DNA of 46,835 bases from Bauldia litoralis (GCA_945882315.1 CAMCWB010000026.1:1-46835), one strand, 5' to 3'; shown: positions 8,168 to 17,730, counted from the stretch's first letter. The notes: generated from the sequence alone by a model not told the origin. Translations and numbers: made by a program.

Positions 8168-9751
8168 TCAGGATATCACCTTCAACCCGGCGACCACGGC
8201 AACGATGGCGATCACCCACAGCGCGACGCGGCCCCAGCGCGCCGCATGCGCCTCGGAGCGGCCGATGCCGGCGATGGTTTCCGGGTCGAGGCGGATGCCC
8301 TTTTCGCCCATGCGATCGAATTCGGCCGAGAGCCGTTCGGCGCGCTCGGCCAGCCGCGGCAGCTCGTTGGCAAGCCGGGCGAGGGCGCCAAAGCCTTCGC
8401 CGACCCGTTCGAGCTGGCCGGCCGGGCCGAGATAGCGTCCGATCCAGTCACGCACCACCGGTTCCGACGTCGACCACATGTCGAAATTCGGATCGAGCGA
8501 GCGCGATACGCCCTCGACGACGACCATGGTCTTCTGCACAAGCAGGAGCTCCGGCCGCGTCTGCATGTCGAAGAGCTCGGTCACCTCGAAGAGCAGCGTC
8601 AGGAGGCGCGCCATCGAGATTTCGCTCGCCTTCTGGCCGTGGATCGGCTCGCCGATGGCGCGCAGCGCCTGCGCGAAATCGTCGAGCGAGTGCCGCGCCG
8701 GCACATAACCCGCCTCGAAATGGATCTCGGCGATGCGGCGATAGTCGCGCCCGATGAAGCCGTAGAGGATTTCCGCGAGGAAGCGCTGCTCGGCGCGGCC
8801 AAGCCTGCCCATGATGCCGAAATCGACCGCGACGATTGTCCCGGTCGCGTCGACGAAGAGGTTCCCCTGATGCATGTCGGCATGGAAGAAGCCGTCGCGG
8901 AGCGCGTGGCGCAGGAACGCCTGCATCAGCCGCCGGGCGAGCTCGGGCAGGTCGTGGCCGGCCGCTTCGAGTGCCGCGACGTCGGAAAGCTTGATGCCGT
9001 CGATCCATTCGAGCGTCAGCACGTCGCGCGCCGTCAGCTCCCATTCGACCTTCGGCACGCGGAAGCCGGTATCGGCAACCGTTGCCTCGCCCATCTCGGA
9101 AAGGGCGGCGGCTTCCAGGCGGAGGTCCATCTCGAGCGCCACCGACCGGTCGAGCGTCTCGACGACGGCGATCGGCCGAAGCCGCCGCGATGCCGGGTCG
9201 ACGCGCTCGATCAGCCGCGCCGCGGCGAAGAAGGTCTCCATGTCGCGCTTGAAGCGGCGCCGCACGTCCGGCCGCAGCACCTTGACGGCGACGGCCTTGC
9301 GCTCGCCCCCGGCAGTTTCGATTTCGGCCTTGTGGACCTGGGCGATCGAAGCGGCCGCCACCGGCGGCGAGAAGGAACGAAAGAGGGAATCGATCGGCTT
9401 GCCGAGCGCCTTCTCGATCATGAGGCGCGCCTCGGCATCGGGAAAGGGCGGGATCTCGTCACGAAGCCGGCCGAGCATTCTCGCATTGTCGATGCCGACG
9501 ATGTCGGCCCGCGTCGCCAGGAACTGGCCGAGCTTGATGTAGGAGGGGCCGAGCCGGTTGAGCGCCGCGGTTATGCGCTCGGGGCGCGTGGCCTCGTCGG
9601 CGCCGCGCTTTTCGAGGAGCTTGCCGAGCCGGATCGCGGCGCGCGGTAGGGCAGGCAGGTCGTCGATCTCGACCAGCGAGAAGGCGCCCTCGCGGGCAAG
9701 CAGGAATCCGGCTCCCGCCATGCGGAAGAGCGCGGCAAGGGTTCCCGCCAT
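8168..9751 (-). CDS. ubiB: UbiB/ABC1 family atypical kinase for ubiquinone biosynthesis
   Basis: A 527-residue ABC1-family protein-kinase-like ATPase needed for efficient ubiquinone synthesis. Family marks: KLGQFLATRAD (the KxGQ motif), the alanine-rich loop AAASIAQVHKA replacing the glycine-rich loop, the VKVLRPDV lysine, FFHADMHQGNLF (catalytic loop) and VDFGIMGRLG (metal-binding DFG). A C-terminal hydrophobic segment (VALWVIAIVAVVAGL) is the membrane anchor. It begins four bases after the ubiE stop; ubiE-ubiB is a usual pair. Length is typical. Confidence 0.95.
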   Translation of the reverse strand: MAGTLAALFRMAGAGFLLAREGAFSLVEIDDLPALPRAAIRLGKLLEKRGADEATRPERITAALNRLGPSYIKLGQFLATRADIVGIDNARMLGRLRDEIPPFPDAEARLMIEKALGKPIDSLFRSFSPPVAAASIAQVHKAEIETAGGERKAVAVKVLRPDVRRRFKRDMETFFAAARLIERVDPASRRLRPIAVVETLDRSVALEMDLRLEAAALSEMGEATVADTGFRVPKVEWELTARDVLTLEWIDGIKLSDVAALEAAGHDLPELARRLMQAFLRHALRDGFFHADMHQGNLFVDATGTIVAVDFGIMGRLGRAEQRFLAEILYGFIGRDYRRIAEIHFEAGYVPARHSLDDFAQALRAIGEPIHGQKASEISMARLLTLLFEVTELFDMQTRPELLLVQKTMVVVEGVSRSLDPNFDMWSTSEPVVRDWIGRYLGPAGQLERVGEGFGALARLANELPRLAERAERLSAEFDRMGEKGIRLDPETIAGIGRSEAHAARWGRVALWVIAIVAVVAGLKVIS

Positions 9752-9755
9752 TATC

Positions 9756-10541
9756 TCAGAGCTTCCAGCCCGAATGCAGCGCGGCGATCCCGCCCGAGAG
9801 ATTGCGGAATTCGACTTTCTCGAATCCGGCCTTCTCGATCATCGCCGCGAAGCGCGCCTGGTTCGGAAAGCGGGCGATCGACTCGACAAGGTAGCGGTAG
9901 GAGTCGGCGTCGCCGGCGACGAGCTGGCCGAGCCGCGGGATGACGTTGAAGGAATAAAACTCATAAAGCCTGTCGAGGCCGGCGACGTCGACCGCCGAGA
10001 ATTCGAGGCAGAGGAAGCGGCCACCCGGCTTCAGCACGCGGAAGGCCTCTTCCAGCGCCACCTGGATGCGCGGCACGTTGCGGATGCCGAAGGCGATCGT
10101 CACGGCGTCGAAGCGACCGTCGTCGAAAGGCAGGTCCTCGGCATTGGCTTCCGCGAAGGTGACGCGGCTGTCGAGGCCTCGCTTGATCGCGCGCGCCTCG
10201 CCGACGGCGAGCATTTCCTTGTTGATGTCCGCGACCGTCACTCTGGCGCCGGCGCCGCGTTCGGCGATCCGGAAGGCGATATCGCCGGTGCCGCCGGCCA
10301 CGTCGAGATAATCGCGGCGCGAGGCCTGGCGCGGCACGGCGAGCCAGCCGACCATCGCGTCCTTCCAGAGCCGGTGCAGGCCGCCCGACATCAGGTCGTT
10401 CATCAGGTCGTAGCGCCCGGCGACCTTGGCGAAGACCGCGTCGACCATGCCCTGCTTTTCGTCGAGGCCGACCTCGCGAAAGCCGAAAGCCGCGCGTTCC
10501 TTGCGGGTGGCCGCGTCGCCTTCGGCAGAATTAACCGTCAT
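9756..10541 (-). CDS. ubiE: Ubiquinone/menaquinone C-methyltransferase UbiE
   Basis: A 261-residue SAM-dependent methyltransferase acting on the quinone ring in ubiquinone synthesis. Seen: the [18 protein letters not shown] signature, SAM motif [30 protein letters not shown] (post-I region), FGIRNVP and [12 protein letters not shown], and the family C-terminus. The start at 10541 (MTVNSAEG) has GGAGAAGG upstream. An open frame extends far upstream on this strand but overlaps the divergent mutM and lacks family similarity. It is the first gene of a leftward ubiE-ubiB group, 88 bp from divergent mutM. Confidence 0.95.
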   Translation of the reverse strand: MTVNSAEGDAATRKERAAFGFREVGLDEKQGMVDAVFAKVAGRYDLMNDLMSGGLHRLWKDAMVGWLAVPRQASRRDYLDVAGGTGDIAFRIAERGAGARVTVADINKEMLAVGEARAIKRGLDSRVTFAEANAEDLPFDDGRFDAVTIAFGIRNVPRIQVALEEAFRVLKPGGRFLCLEFSAVDVAGLDRLYEFYSFNVIPRLGQLVAGDADSYRYLVESIARFPNQARFAAMIEKAGFEKVEFRNLSGGIAALHSGWKL

Positions 10542-10629
10542 GAGCCTTCTCCAGAACCGGGCGGACCATAGCCCAAGCCCTCCCTTCAGGCTATCGTCGC
10601 GCCCCTTGCCAGACCATTGACGCGGCCCC

Positions 10630-11511
10630 ATGCCTGAACTTCCCGAAGTCGAAACCGTCCGCCTCGGCCTTGCCCCGGTGATGGAAGGCGCCTCGATCGA
10701 CAAGGTCGAGCTCCGCCGCCCCGATCTCCGGACCGCCTTTCCGCCGGATTTCGCCAGGCGCCTGAAGGGCCGCAAGATCGTCAGCCTCGGCCGGCGCGCC
10801 AAATATCTGCTTGCCGATCTCGACAGCGGCGACGTCCTCGTCATGCATCTCGGCATGTCGGGTTCCTTCCGCATCGAGGCCGACGGCAAGGCGGCGATCG
10901 CCGGCACCTATTACCATCCGCGCAGCGAGCGCCGCTCCCATGATCACGTCGTCTTCCATCTCTCCAATGGCGCGACCGTCGTCTTCAACGATCCACGCCG
11001 TTTCGGCCTGATGGACCTCGTGCCGCGCGCCGATCTCGAGGCCTCGAAGCATTTTCATGCCATGGGCATCGAGCCGCTCGGCAACGTCCTCGACGGCGGC
11101 ACGCTGGCGACGCTCTTCGCCGGCCGCTCCGCCCCGCTGAAATCGGTGCTGATGGATCAGCGCCTCGTCGCCGGCCTCGGCAATATATATGTCTGCGAAG
11201 CGCTGTGGCGGTCGGAGCTGTCGCCGGTGCGCAAGGCCGGCACGCTCGCGACCAAGGCCGGCAAGCCGAAGCCCGGCGCCGATCGTCTCGCAGTCGCCAT
11301 CCGCGAGGTCCTCCAGGCGGCGATTGCCGCCGGCGGCTCGTCGCTCCGCGACCATCGCCGCACCGACGGCGAGCTCGGCGACTTCCAGCATGAGTTTGCG
11401 GTCTACGATCGCGAAAGCGAGCCGTGCCTGCGCCCGGGCTGCCACGGCGTCATCCGCCGCATGGTCCAGGCCGGCCGCTCGACATTCTATTGTCCCGTCT
11501 GCCAGCGTTGA
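10630..11511 (+). CDS. mutM: Formamidopyrimidine-DNA glycosylase
   Basis: A 293-residue bifunctional DNA glycosylase/AP lyase that removes 8-oxoguanine and ring-opened purines. The N-terminal [10 protein letters not shown] carries the catalytic Pro2 and Glu3. GRRAKYLL holds the conserved lysine; the H2TH region is [17 protein letters not shown]; the C-terminal four-cysteine zinc finger reads CLRPGCHG...FYCPVCQR. Slightly longer than the usual 270 residues through the loop around residues 85-105. Divergent from ubiE and followed after 10 bp by an enoyl-CoA hydratase gene. Confidence 0.97.
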   Translation: MPELPEVETVRLGLAPVMEGASIDKVELRRPDLRTAFPPDFARRLKGRKIVSLGRRAKYLLADLDSGDVLVMHLGMSGSFRIEADGKAAIAGTYYHPRSERRSHDHVVFHLSNGATVVFNDPRRFGLMDLVPRADLEASKHFHAMGIEPLGNVLDGGTLATLFAGRSAPLKSVLMDQRLVAGLGNIYVCEALWRSELSPVRKAGTLATKAGKPKPGADRLAVAIREVLQAAIAAGGSSLRDHRRTDGELGDFQHEFAVYDRESEPCLRPGCHGVIRRMVQAGRSTFYCPVCQR

Positions 11512-11521
11512 GAGGCTTCCG

Positions 11522-12295
11522 ATGACCTTCGAGACCATCCTTGTCGAAACGCGCGGCCGCGTCGGCGTCATCACGCTCAACCGGCCCCAGGCGCTGAACG
11601 CTCTTAATGCCGCGCTGACCGACGAACTCGGCCGGGCGGTCGCCGGCTTCGACGAGAATCCCCGCATCGGCGCCATCGTGATCACCGGCTCGGAGAAGGC
11701 CTTCGCCGCCGGCGCCGACATCAAGGAGATGGTGTCGCTGACTTTCGTCGACGCCTTCCTGAAGGATTATGCCGCCGCGCTCGACCGGGTCGCCGGCGCC
11801 CGCAAGCCGGTCATCGCCGCGGTCGCCGGCTATTGCCTCGGCGGCGGCTGCGAGCTCGCCATGGCCTGCGACTTCATCCTCGCCGCCGATACGGCCCGCT
11901 TCGGCCAGCCCGAGATCACGCTGGGCGTCATTCCCGGCATGGGCGGCACCCAGCGCCTGACCCGCGCCGTCGGCAAGGCCAAGGCGATGGACCTGATCCT
12001 GACCGGCCGCCTGATGGATGCCCAGGAAGCCGAGCGGGCCGGTCTCGTCGCCCGCATCGTTCCGGCCGCGGGCCTCCTCGACGAGGCCTTCAAAACCGCC
12101 GAAAAGATCGCCGGCTTCTCGCTGCCCTCGGTCATGATGGCCAAGGAAGCGGTTGCCCGGGCGCTGGAGACCGGGCTGGCCGAGGGCATCCGCTTCGAAA
12201 GGCGCCTGTTTCATGCCCTTTTCGCCACGGAAGACCAGAAGGAGGGCATGGCTGCCTTCGTCGAGAAGCGCGCCCCCCAGTTCAAAAACCGCTAG
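11522..12295 (+). CDS. Enoyl-CoA hydratase
   Basis: A 257-residue crotonase-family enzyme; it most resembles short-chain enoyl-CoA hydratases of fatty-acid beta-oxidation. Motifs: [15 protein letters not shown] at the start, [10 protein letters not shown] (first oxyanion-hole segment), [15 protein letters not shown] (second oxyanion hole and first catalytic Glu) and [18 protein letters not shown] with the second catalytic Glu. The start 11522 is preceded by GAGAGG. It lies 10 bp after mutM in the same direction, so co-transcription is likely. The exact acyl chain length preference is not readable. Confidence 0.92.
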   Translation: MTFETILVETRGRVGVITLNRPQALNALNAALTDELGRAVAGFDENPRIGAIVITGSEKAFAAGADIKEMVSLTFVDAFLKDYAAALDRVAGARKPVIAAVAGYCLGGGCELAMACDFILAADTARFGQPEITLGVIPGMGGTQRLTRAVGKAKAMDLILTGRLMDAQEAERAGLVARIVPAAGLLDEAFKTAEKIAGFSLPSVMMAKEAVARALETGLAEGIRFERRLFHALFATEDQKEGMAAFVEKRAPQFKNR

Positions 12296-12319
12296 ATCGC
12301 GGGATTTCGCCGGCAGGCG

Positions 12320-12348
12320 TTGACGGGAAGGGCGCCTCAACCTATAAG
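12320..12348 (+). promoter_or_regulatory. Predicted rpsT promoter
   Basis: TTGACG (12320-12325), exactly 17 bp, then TATAAG (12343-12348): one of the best sigma-70-like promoters in the window. Transcription would start near 12355, leaving a leader of about 57 bases before rpsT. This fits the high expression expected for a ribosomal protein. Confidence 0.75.
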
Positions 12349-12411
12349 CCTGCCCACGTTTCGCGGGGTGGCTCTGCCGCTCGCGTCCATCCATTCAGCA
12401 AGGCAGTTTCG

Positions 12412-12675
12412 ATGGCCAATACAGCTTCCGCCAAGAAGGCGACGCGCAAGATCGCGCGCCGGACCGAAATCAACAAAGCCCGCGTCAGCCGCGTCCGCAC
12501 ATTCCTGCGCAAGGTCGAGGAAGCCATCGCTTCCGGCGACAAGCAGGCGGCAGCCGATGCCTTCAAGGTCGCGCAGCCGGAACTGATGCGTGCGGCGGGC
12601 CACGGCGTCCTCCACCGCAACACGGCGTCCCGGAAGATCTCGCGCCTCGCGGCCCGGGTGAAGACGATCGCCTGA
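12412..12675 (+). CDS. rpsT: 30S ribosomal protein S20
   Basis: An 87-residue, lysine/arginine-rich helical protein: [19 protein letters not shown]..., with the family's [26 protein letters not shown]-terminus. S20 binds 16S rRNA in the small subunit. The start is fixed by MANTxSAKK. It has its own promoter (12320-12348) and a terminator-like hairpin after the stop. Adjacency of rpsT to dnaA is common in Hyphomicrobiales. Confidence 0.97.
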   Translation: MANTASAKKATRKIARRTEINKARVSRVRTFLRKVEEAIASGDKQAAADAFKVAQPELMRAAGHGVLHRNTASRKISRLAARVKTIA

Positions 12676-12704
12676 TCGGTTACCATTCGTCCGACATTTT
12701 GTTT

Positions 12705-12735
12705 AAAAGGCCGGCCATCCGCCGGGCCTTCTGTT
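12705..12735 (+). terminator. Terminator-like hairpin after rpsT
   Basis: AAAAGGCCGG, a short loop, and CCGGGCCTT followed by CTGTT; one bulged G in the right arm. It lies about 30 bp after the rpsT stop. The T tract is weak, so termination may be partial. Confidence 0.55.
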
Positions 12736-13345
12736 ATCCGGCTAAGCCGAATCGGCTGCAGTCGCGGACTCGGAAAGCAATGGCCGGCGCGGTTTTCCAC
12801 GTTAAAATCCGCTCTTTGACGTGACTCCCAAAAACGTTGTTTTTCAATGGTCTGCGGGTCGGTTGTGACAATTGCGTGAGACTCGCTGGAGTCGGGGGCG
12901 GTCGAAAGGTTGCCGATTATAATTTTTTTGCCGGCGACGTTTTAGCCACAGGTGTTGCCGGCGGAAACCAAGTTCATTGAGTCGCAATAGCTTTTCACCA
13001 CGACGGCCCCGCCGGCCTCGCGCCAAACGCGGCTCCCTCCGCCCCGCCGCACGCGACGCGGCATTGATAGAGTCCCCCCACCTGTGTAATTTCACGAGGC
13101 ATTGCGGTGGACGACAGACTAGTAACTCGTATTGATCTTCCCAAAATCGCAGGCGTTTGAAGATTTGAGCAGTGACGGCGAAAGCAGTCGGGCTCGGAAA
13201 TGTGGCATAGTCTCGTAAGCGGCGATTTTAGTATGCGTTTTAGACCTATTGGTTTGCTTCCCACATTTGGGAAGTCCTTTTAAGCGTCAAAAATAATCTG
13301 AGTTTGAACATCGTGCGCCAGCGGAATAGCGGCGCGGGGGCCTTA
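12736..13345. other. dnaA upstream region: GANTC cluster and degenerate DnaA-box-like sites
   Basis: About 610 bp with no credible gene and lower GC than its surroundings. It holds seven GANTC sites (12749, 12767, 12823, 12880, 12889, 12979, 13070). It also has loose DnaA-box-like sequences: TTTTCCACG (12793), TTAGCCACA (12942) and, on the minus strand, TATGCCACA (13209-13201). An AT-rich run, GATTATAATTTTTTTG, begins at 12915. No perfect TTATCCACA box is present. This could be the dnaA control region, part of an origin, or both; the sequence alone does not decide. Confidence 0.45.
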
Positions 13346-13792
13346 ATGTCTGAAAATTTTGCTGCGCTCTATGCGGGCGACGTATCATCGCGGGATGCGT
13401 GGGACGGTCTGTCTGCCTCGACCGAGGCGGCGCTGATCGATGTCCGCAGCAAGGCCGAGTGGGTCTATGTCGGCGTTCCCGTCGTGTCCTCGATCGGCAA
13501 GAAGACGCTGCTGATCGAATGGGACGATTTCACCACCGGCGCCCTGGTCCCCGATTTCATCGGGCGGATGAAAGCCGCGCTCGCCGAGCACGGCATCAAG
13601 GACGATGCGCCTCTCTATTTCCTGTGCCGGTCGGGCAACCGCAGCCGCAATGCGGCCATCGCGGCGACCGCCGCCGGACATGGGAACTGCTTCAACATTG
13701 AGTTCGGCTTCGAAGGACGGCTCGACGCCGAACGTCATCGCAACACGCCGGGAAGCTGGAAAGCGGAGGGCCTGCCATGGGTTCAGTCGTAA
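13346..13792 (+). CDS. Rhodanese-like domain protein
   Basis: A 148-residue single-domain rhodanese: ALIDVRSKAEWVYVGVP (substrate-side DVR motif) and the active loop LCRSGNRSRNAAIAA with catalytic Cys. Family members move sulfane sulfur or act in redox signalling; the acceptor is unknown. I use the ATG at 13346 (MSENFAAL) after GGGGG; a TTG at 13304 would add 14 residues without a good ribosome site. The stop (13790-13792) shares one base with an in-frame dnaA-side ATG at 13792, and the likely dnaA start follows 140 bp later. It is likely co-transcribed with dnaA. Confidence 0.88.
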   Translation: MSENFAALYAGDVSSRDAWDGLSASTEAALIDVRSKAEWVYVGVPVVSSIGKKTLLIEWDDFTTGALVPDFIGRMKAALAEHGIKDDAPLYFLCRSGNRSRNAAIAATAAGHGNCFNIEFGFEGRLDAERHRNTPGSWKAEGLPWVQS

Positions 13793-13932
13793 TGCATCCC
13801 GTCAGCCTGATGGGCGCGGTCAATCTTCCCGTAGCGGCGGGCGGCGATCGCGAACTGTTACGCGCGACGGCGATAGACAGCATTCGGCTTGTCGAGACGA
13901 ACAGAAACGACGCATGCGAGGAGGCACGACCG

Positions 13933-15375
13933 ATGGCGGGGGAGCGACCGAATGCAGAACAATGGTCGCGCGTGAAGCAGCGCCTGCGGACCGAACTTGG
14001 CGAGGATGTGTTCACGAGCTGGTTCGCCCGGATCGAGTTCGAAGAGGCCGATCGCAACATCATCTACCTTTCGGTTCCGACCCGATTCCTGAAGTCCTGG
14101 ATCCTCTCGCATTACCGCGACCGCGTGGTCGCGCTCTGGCACGAGGAACTCGGCGCGCCGGCCCTGATCGAGATCACGGTGCGCGGCACCGTCCGTGCTC
14201 GTCCGCAGCCGCGGCCGGAAGCGGAGACGGGTTCCGACGCGCCATTAGCGCCGGTGCTGGCACTGCCGGAGCCGGTAGCGGCCCCGTCCTTTGTCGCCAA
14301 GCGCATCGTCGAGCCCGAAGGCGCGCTGGGCGGCTCGCCGGTCGATCCCCGCTACACCTTCGAGACCTTCTGCGACGGCGTTGCCAACCGCGTCGCCTAT
14401 GCGGCGGCCCGCGCCGTCGCCGAGACGCCGTCGGGACGGCCGAGCCAGTTCAACCCTCTCTACATCCATGCCGGTGTCGGGCGCGGCAAGACGCATCTTC
14501 TCCATGCCACGGCGCGCGCCGCGCGCCGTGCCGAGCCCGGCCGCAAAGTGGTCTACCTGACCGCCGAGCACTTCATGTTCCGCTTCGTCGCGGCGCTGCG
14601 CAACCAGTCGGCGATCCCTTTCAAGGAGAGCCTGCGCGACATCGACCTGCTCCTGATCGACGACATGCAGTTCCTGCAGGGAAAATCCGTGCAGCAGGAA
14701 TTCTGCCACATGCTGAACGCGCTGATCGACGGCGCCCGCCAGGTGGTGGTGGCCGCCGACCGACCGCCGGCCGAGCTTGAATCGCTCGACGAGCGTGTCC
14801 GCTCGCGGCTGAAGGGCGGCGTCGCCTTCGAGATCGGCTCGCCCGATATCGATCTGCGCCGCAAGATCCTGGCGAGCCGCTACGCGGTCGCGCTGCAGCG
14901 GAATCGCGGCCTCGATATCCCCGAGTCGATCCTCGAATATGTGGCGCAATCGGTCGTCTCCAACGGCCGCGACCTCGAGGGGGCGCTGAACCGCCTCGTC
15001 GCCCAGTGGCAGTTCACCAATCATCCGGTGACCATCCATTCGGCCGAGATCACGCTCCGCGATCTCGTCGGCAACCGCGAGCCGCGCCGGGTCCGTATCG
15101 AGGACATCCAGCGTGTCGTGGCGCGGCACTACAACGTCTCGAAGGCGGATCTCCTGTCGAGCCGGCGTACCCGCACCATCGTTCGCCCACGGCAGATCGC
15201 CATGTATCTCGCCAAGGTGCTGACGCCGCGGTCCTTGCCGGAAATCGGCAGGCGGTTCGGCGGCCGCGACCACACGACCGTTTTGCATGCAGTTCGCAAG
15301 ATCGAAGGCATGATCGACGGAGACAAAGTGCTCGCCGAGGAGATCGAGCTCCTCAAGCGGATGATCGACGAGTAG
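13933..15375 (+). CDS. dnaA: Chromosomal replication initiator protein DnaA
   Basis: A 480-residue AAA+ initiator. Domain I (EQWSRVKQRLRTELGEDVFTSWF) is followed by a variable linker, then the ATPase: Walker A GVGRGKTHLLHA, Walker B LLLIDDMQFLQGK, and sensor/box VII region SLDERVRSRLKGG. Domain IV has the DNA-binding signature FGGRDHTTVLHAVRKIE. The frame stays open upstream to 13777, overlapping the rhodanese gene, but I start at 13933 (MAGERPNAEQW) because GAGGAGG sits 8 bases before it. It leads a dnaA-dnaN group, with recF and gyrB further along. Confidence 0.95.
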   Translation: MAGERPNAEQWSRVKQRLRTELGEDVFTSWFARIEFEEADRNIIYLSVPTRFLKSWILSHYRDRVVALWHEELGAPALIEITVRGTVRARPQPRPEAETGSDAPLAPVLALPEPVAAPSFVAKRIVEPEGALGGSPVDPRYTFETFCDGVANRVAYAAARAVAETPSGRPSQFNPLYIHAGVGRGKTHLLHATARAARRAEPGRKVVYLTAEHFMFRFVAALRNQSAIPFKESLRDIDLLLIDDMQFLQGKSVQQEFCHMLNALIDGARQVVVAADRPPAELESLDERVRSRLKGGVAFEIGSPDIDLRRKILASRYAVALQRNRGLDIPESILEYVAQSVVSNGRDLEGALNRLVAQWQFTNHPVTIHSAEITLRDLVGNREPRRVRIEDIQRVVARHYNVSKADLLSSRRTRTIVRPRQIAMYLAKVLTPRSLPEIGRRFGGRDHTTVLHAVRKIEGMIDGDKVLAEEIELLKRMIDE

Positions 15376-15394
15376 TCGACGGGACGACACTATG

Positions 15395-15423
15395 CCGCTT
15401 CTCCGGCCAGAACGGAGAGGCGG
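15395..15423 (+). other. Stable hairpin between dnaA and dnaN
   Basis: CCGCTTCTCCG, a 7-base loop, and CGGAGAGGCGG form an 11-bp stem with one G-T pair, 20 bp after the dnaA stop, followed by TTCCTTT. It may be a partial terminator or an mRNA processing/stability element in the 182-bp dnaA-dnaN gap. Confidence 0.45.
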
Positions 15424-15557
15424 CGTTCCTTTGGCGAAATGCACGCCTGCCCTTGCGCTTTTTCGGGGGGCGGGCCAATTTCGTCAGTCCGGACCGGCCC
15501 TGCCGCCCTCGCGTAACCGTCCGCCTTAGGCGGCGACCTGGAAGGACAGCATACGAC

Positions 15558-16673
15558 ATGCGCGCGACCGTCGAGCGATCGCACCTCCTCAAATCCCTGG
15601 GTCACGTCCACCGCGTGGTGGAACGCCGGAACACGATCCCGATCCTGTCCAACGTTCTCCTGCGGGCCGAGGGATCGAACCTGACGATGAAGGCGACCGA
15701 CCTCGATCTCGAGGTGACGGAATCGGTGCCGGCCGATATCGGCCAGAGCGGCGCCACGACGGTGCCGGCCCATATCTTCTACGAAATCGTCCGCAAGCTT
15801 CCCGACGGCGCCGAGGTTTCGCTCGATACCGGCGACGGCTCGCAGCTGGCGCTCCGCGCCGGCCGCTCCAATTTCACCCTGCAGGTCCTGCCGGAGACCG
15901 ACTTTCCCGATCTCACCACAGGCGAGTTCCCGACGCGCTTCTCGCTGCCGGCGGCGGCGCTGAAGAAGCTGATCGACCGCACGCAATTCGCGATCTCGAC
16001 CGAAGAGACCCGCTACTATCTGAACGGCATCTACCTCCACGCCGTGAAGGTCGCCGGCAAGCCGATGCTGCGCGCCGTCGCGACCGACGGCCACCGCCTC
16101 GCCCAGGCGCAGATGGACGCGCCCGCCGGTTCCGAGAGCATGGCCGGCGTGATCGTGCCGCGCAAAGCCGTCGGCGAGATTCAGAAGCTCGTCGAGGCGC
16201 CCGACGCCGAGGTCGGCATCGAGCTCTCCGACACCAAGATCCGCCTCACCATCGGTTCGGTCGTGCTGACCTCGAAGCTCATCGACGGCACCTTCCCGGA
16301 TTATGTGCGCGTCATCCCGCAGGGCAACGACAAGATCCTCAAGGTCGACCGCGGCGAGTTCGCCAGCGCCGTCGACCGCGTCTCGACGATCTCCAGCGAA
16401 CGCGGCCGCGCCGTGAAGATCGCTTTGTCAGAGGGCCGGATGGTGCTCTCGGTCAACAATCCCGATTCCGGCAGCGCCACCGAGGAGCTCGGCGTCGACT
16501 ATCCCGCAGACGCGATCGAGATCGGCTTCAACTCGCGCTACCTGCTCGATGTCGCCGCCCAGCTCGAGACCAGCGCCGCCGAATTCCGCTTCGCCGATTC
16601 CGGCTCGCCGACGCTGATCACCGACCAGGGCGAACTGAACGCGCTCTATGTCCTCATGCCGATGCGGGTGTGA
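15558..16673 (+). CDS. dnaN: DNA polymerase III beta subunit (sliding clamp)
   Basis: A 371-residue clamp protein; dimers form the ring that holds DNA polymerase III on DNA. It begins MRATVERSHLLKSLGHV and has the three-repeat clamp architecture. Recognisable blocks: RRNTIPILSNVLL, RYYLNGIYLHA, ATDGHRLAQAQ, SVNNPDSGSATEEL and the C-terminal ALYVLMPMRV that forms part of the client-binding pocket. GGAAGGA lies about 10 bases upstream of the ATG. Length is typical. Confidence 0.97.
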   Translation: MRATVERSHLLKSLGHVHRVVERRNTIPILSNVLLRAEGSNLTMKATDLDLEVTESVPADIGQSGATTVPAHIFYEIVRKLPDGAEVSLDTGDGSQLALRAGRSNFTLQVLPETDFPDLTTGEFPTRFSLPAAALKKLIDRTQFAISTEETRYYLNGIYLHAVKVAGKPMLRAVATDGHRLAQAQMDAPAGSESMAGVIVPRKAVGEIQKLVEAPDAEVGIELSDTKIRLTIGSVVLTSKLIDGTFPDYVRVIPQGNDKILKVDRGEFASAVDRVSTISSERGRAVKIALSEGRMVLSVNNPDSGSATEELGVDYPADAIEIGFNSRYLLDVAAQLETSAAEFRFADSGSPTLITDQGELNALYVLMPMRV

Positions 16674-16781
16674 GGCGCCAAGACGGTTGAACCTGTCGCT
16701 CTCGCTCCCCACTTTCGCAGGACGAGCGGGAAAGCAGATTGTCTGCTGCATTGAGGGCAGGGGCCGAAGGGTGACGCGTCA

Positions 16782-17051
16782 ATGGCTGTCTATGTCGATG
16801 CGGCGATCTGGTCCTGGCACGGCTTCCGCTGGTGCCATCTGCTCGCCGACGACATCGACGAGCTGCACCGTTTCGCCGCCGAGATCGGCCTGAAGCGGAT
16901 TTCCTATCAGGGCCCGCCCAAGACCGGCACGCCACATTACGATCTGACCGCCTATGAACGCGGCGTCGCGCTTCGCCGCGGCGCCATCGCATCGAGCCGC
17001 ACGGAGATCGTGCTGGCGGCACGAAGCCTGCGCCAGAAACTGTCGGCCTGA
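16782..17051 (+). CDS. DUF4031-type small protein
   Basis: An 89-residue protein starting MAVYVDAAIWSWHGFRWCHLLADDIDEL and containing the HYDLTAYERGVALRRGAI block typical of DUF4031 proteins. Function is not known for the family. The Shine-Dalgarno AAGGGTGA lies before the ATG. It sits 108 bp after dnaN and 35 bp before a VOC-family gene in the same direction. Confident as a gene, weak on function. Confidence 0.78.
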   Translation: MAVYVDAAIWSWHGFRWCHLLADDIDELHRFAAEIGLKRISYQGPPKTGTPHYDLTAYERGVALRRGAIASSRTEIVLAARSLRQKLSA

Positions 17052-17086
17052 GATCGACGACCGCGAGAAGCAGCCCGGAGGAGCAG

Positions 17087-17515
17087 ATGACGTCACCGGC
17101 CAAGGCCACCAAAGCGAGTGTCGTCACGGCGCTCAGCTATCGCGACCCGGATCGCGCCTTGCGGATCCTGACCGACACATTCGGCTTCGCCGAACATTCC
17201 GTCTATCGCGACGATGCCGGCAAGCTCATGCATGCCGAACTCTCCTTCGGCAACGGCATGATCATGATCGGTCCGGTCAGCGACAAGGGCTTCGGCGCGA
17301 TGATGCGCGAGCCGTCGAAGATCGGCGGCGTCACCGCCACCGTCTACGCGATCGTCACCGATCCCGACGCCCATCATGCCAGATCCGTCGCAGCCGGCCT
17401 CGAAATCGTCATGCCGCTCCGCGACGAGTTCTATGGCGGCCGCGAATATTCCTGCCGCGACGCGGAAGGCCATATCTGGACCTTCGGCACCTACGATCCC
17501 TGGACGCCGAAATAG
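17087..17515 (+). CDS. VOC (glyoxalase/bleomycin-resistance) superfamily protein
   Basis: A 142-residue single VOC module pair: VVTALSYRDPDRALRILTDTFGF, the HAELSFGNGMIMIG strand, then a second half ending EYSCRDAEGHIWTFGTY, which carries the Glu/His ligand-type positions. Proteins of this kind are metal-dependent lyases, dioxygenases or binding proteins; the substrate is unknown. Shine-Dalgarno GGAGGAG is four bases from the ATG. It precedes a bidirectional terminator and is the last gene of the dnaN-side group. Confidence 0.82.
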   Translation: MTSPAKATKASVVTALSYRDPDRALRILTDTFGFAEHSVYRDDAGKLMHAELSFGNGMIMIGPVSDKGFGAMMREPSKIGGVTATVYAIVTDPDAHHARSVAAGLEIVMPLRDEFYGGREYSCRDAEGHIWTFGTYDPWTPK

Positions 17516-17664
17516 CGGCAGCGACGCGCGGCCTGCTTTACGCAATCGGCGGGGCTCCCTGGTCGCGGGCGCTCTATCCGCTGCTCGTCAAGGCGCGCCT
17601 CTGGCTCCTGCGGCAGCGCGGCCGCACGCTGATCCCCTGAAGCCAAAGCCCATGCACGTAAAAG

Positions 17665-17690
17665 AAAGGCCGCCCGGAGGCGGCCTTTCC
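17665..17690. terminator. Bidirectional terminator
   Basis: AAAGGCCGCC-CGGA-GGCGGCCTTT, a perfect 10-bp stem. On the minus strand it is followed by TTTCTTTTAC, giving a U-rich tail, so it works best for the leftward unit starting near 17835. It also closes the rightward VOC transcript. Confidence 0.85.
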
Positions 17691-17730
17691 ATTGTCAGTC
17701 CGCGAAAGGCGGGTGACCGAACCGGCCTCT

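Noticed and set aside
12829-12845. AAAAAC-GTT-GTTTTT palindrome in the dnaA upstream region
   Set aside because: It could be a terminator-like hairpin, but the stem is A-T pairs only with one G-C, too weak to call.
13777-13932. Extended N-terminus of DnaA overlapping the rhodanese gene
   Set aside because: The added residues show no DnaA domain similarity, and GAGGAGG fits the start at 13933.
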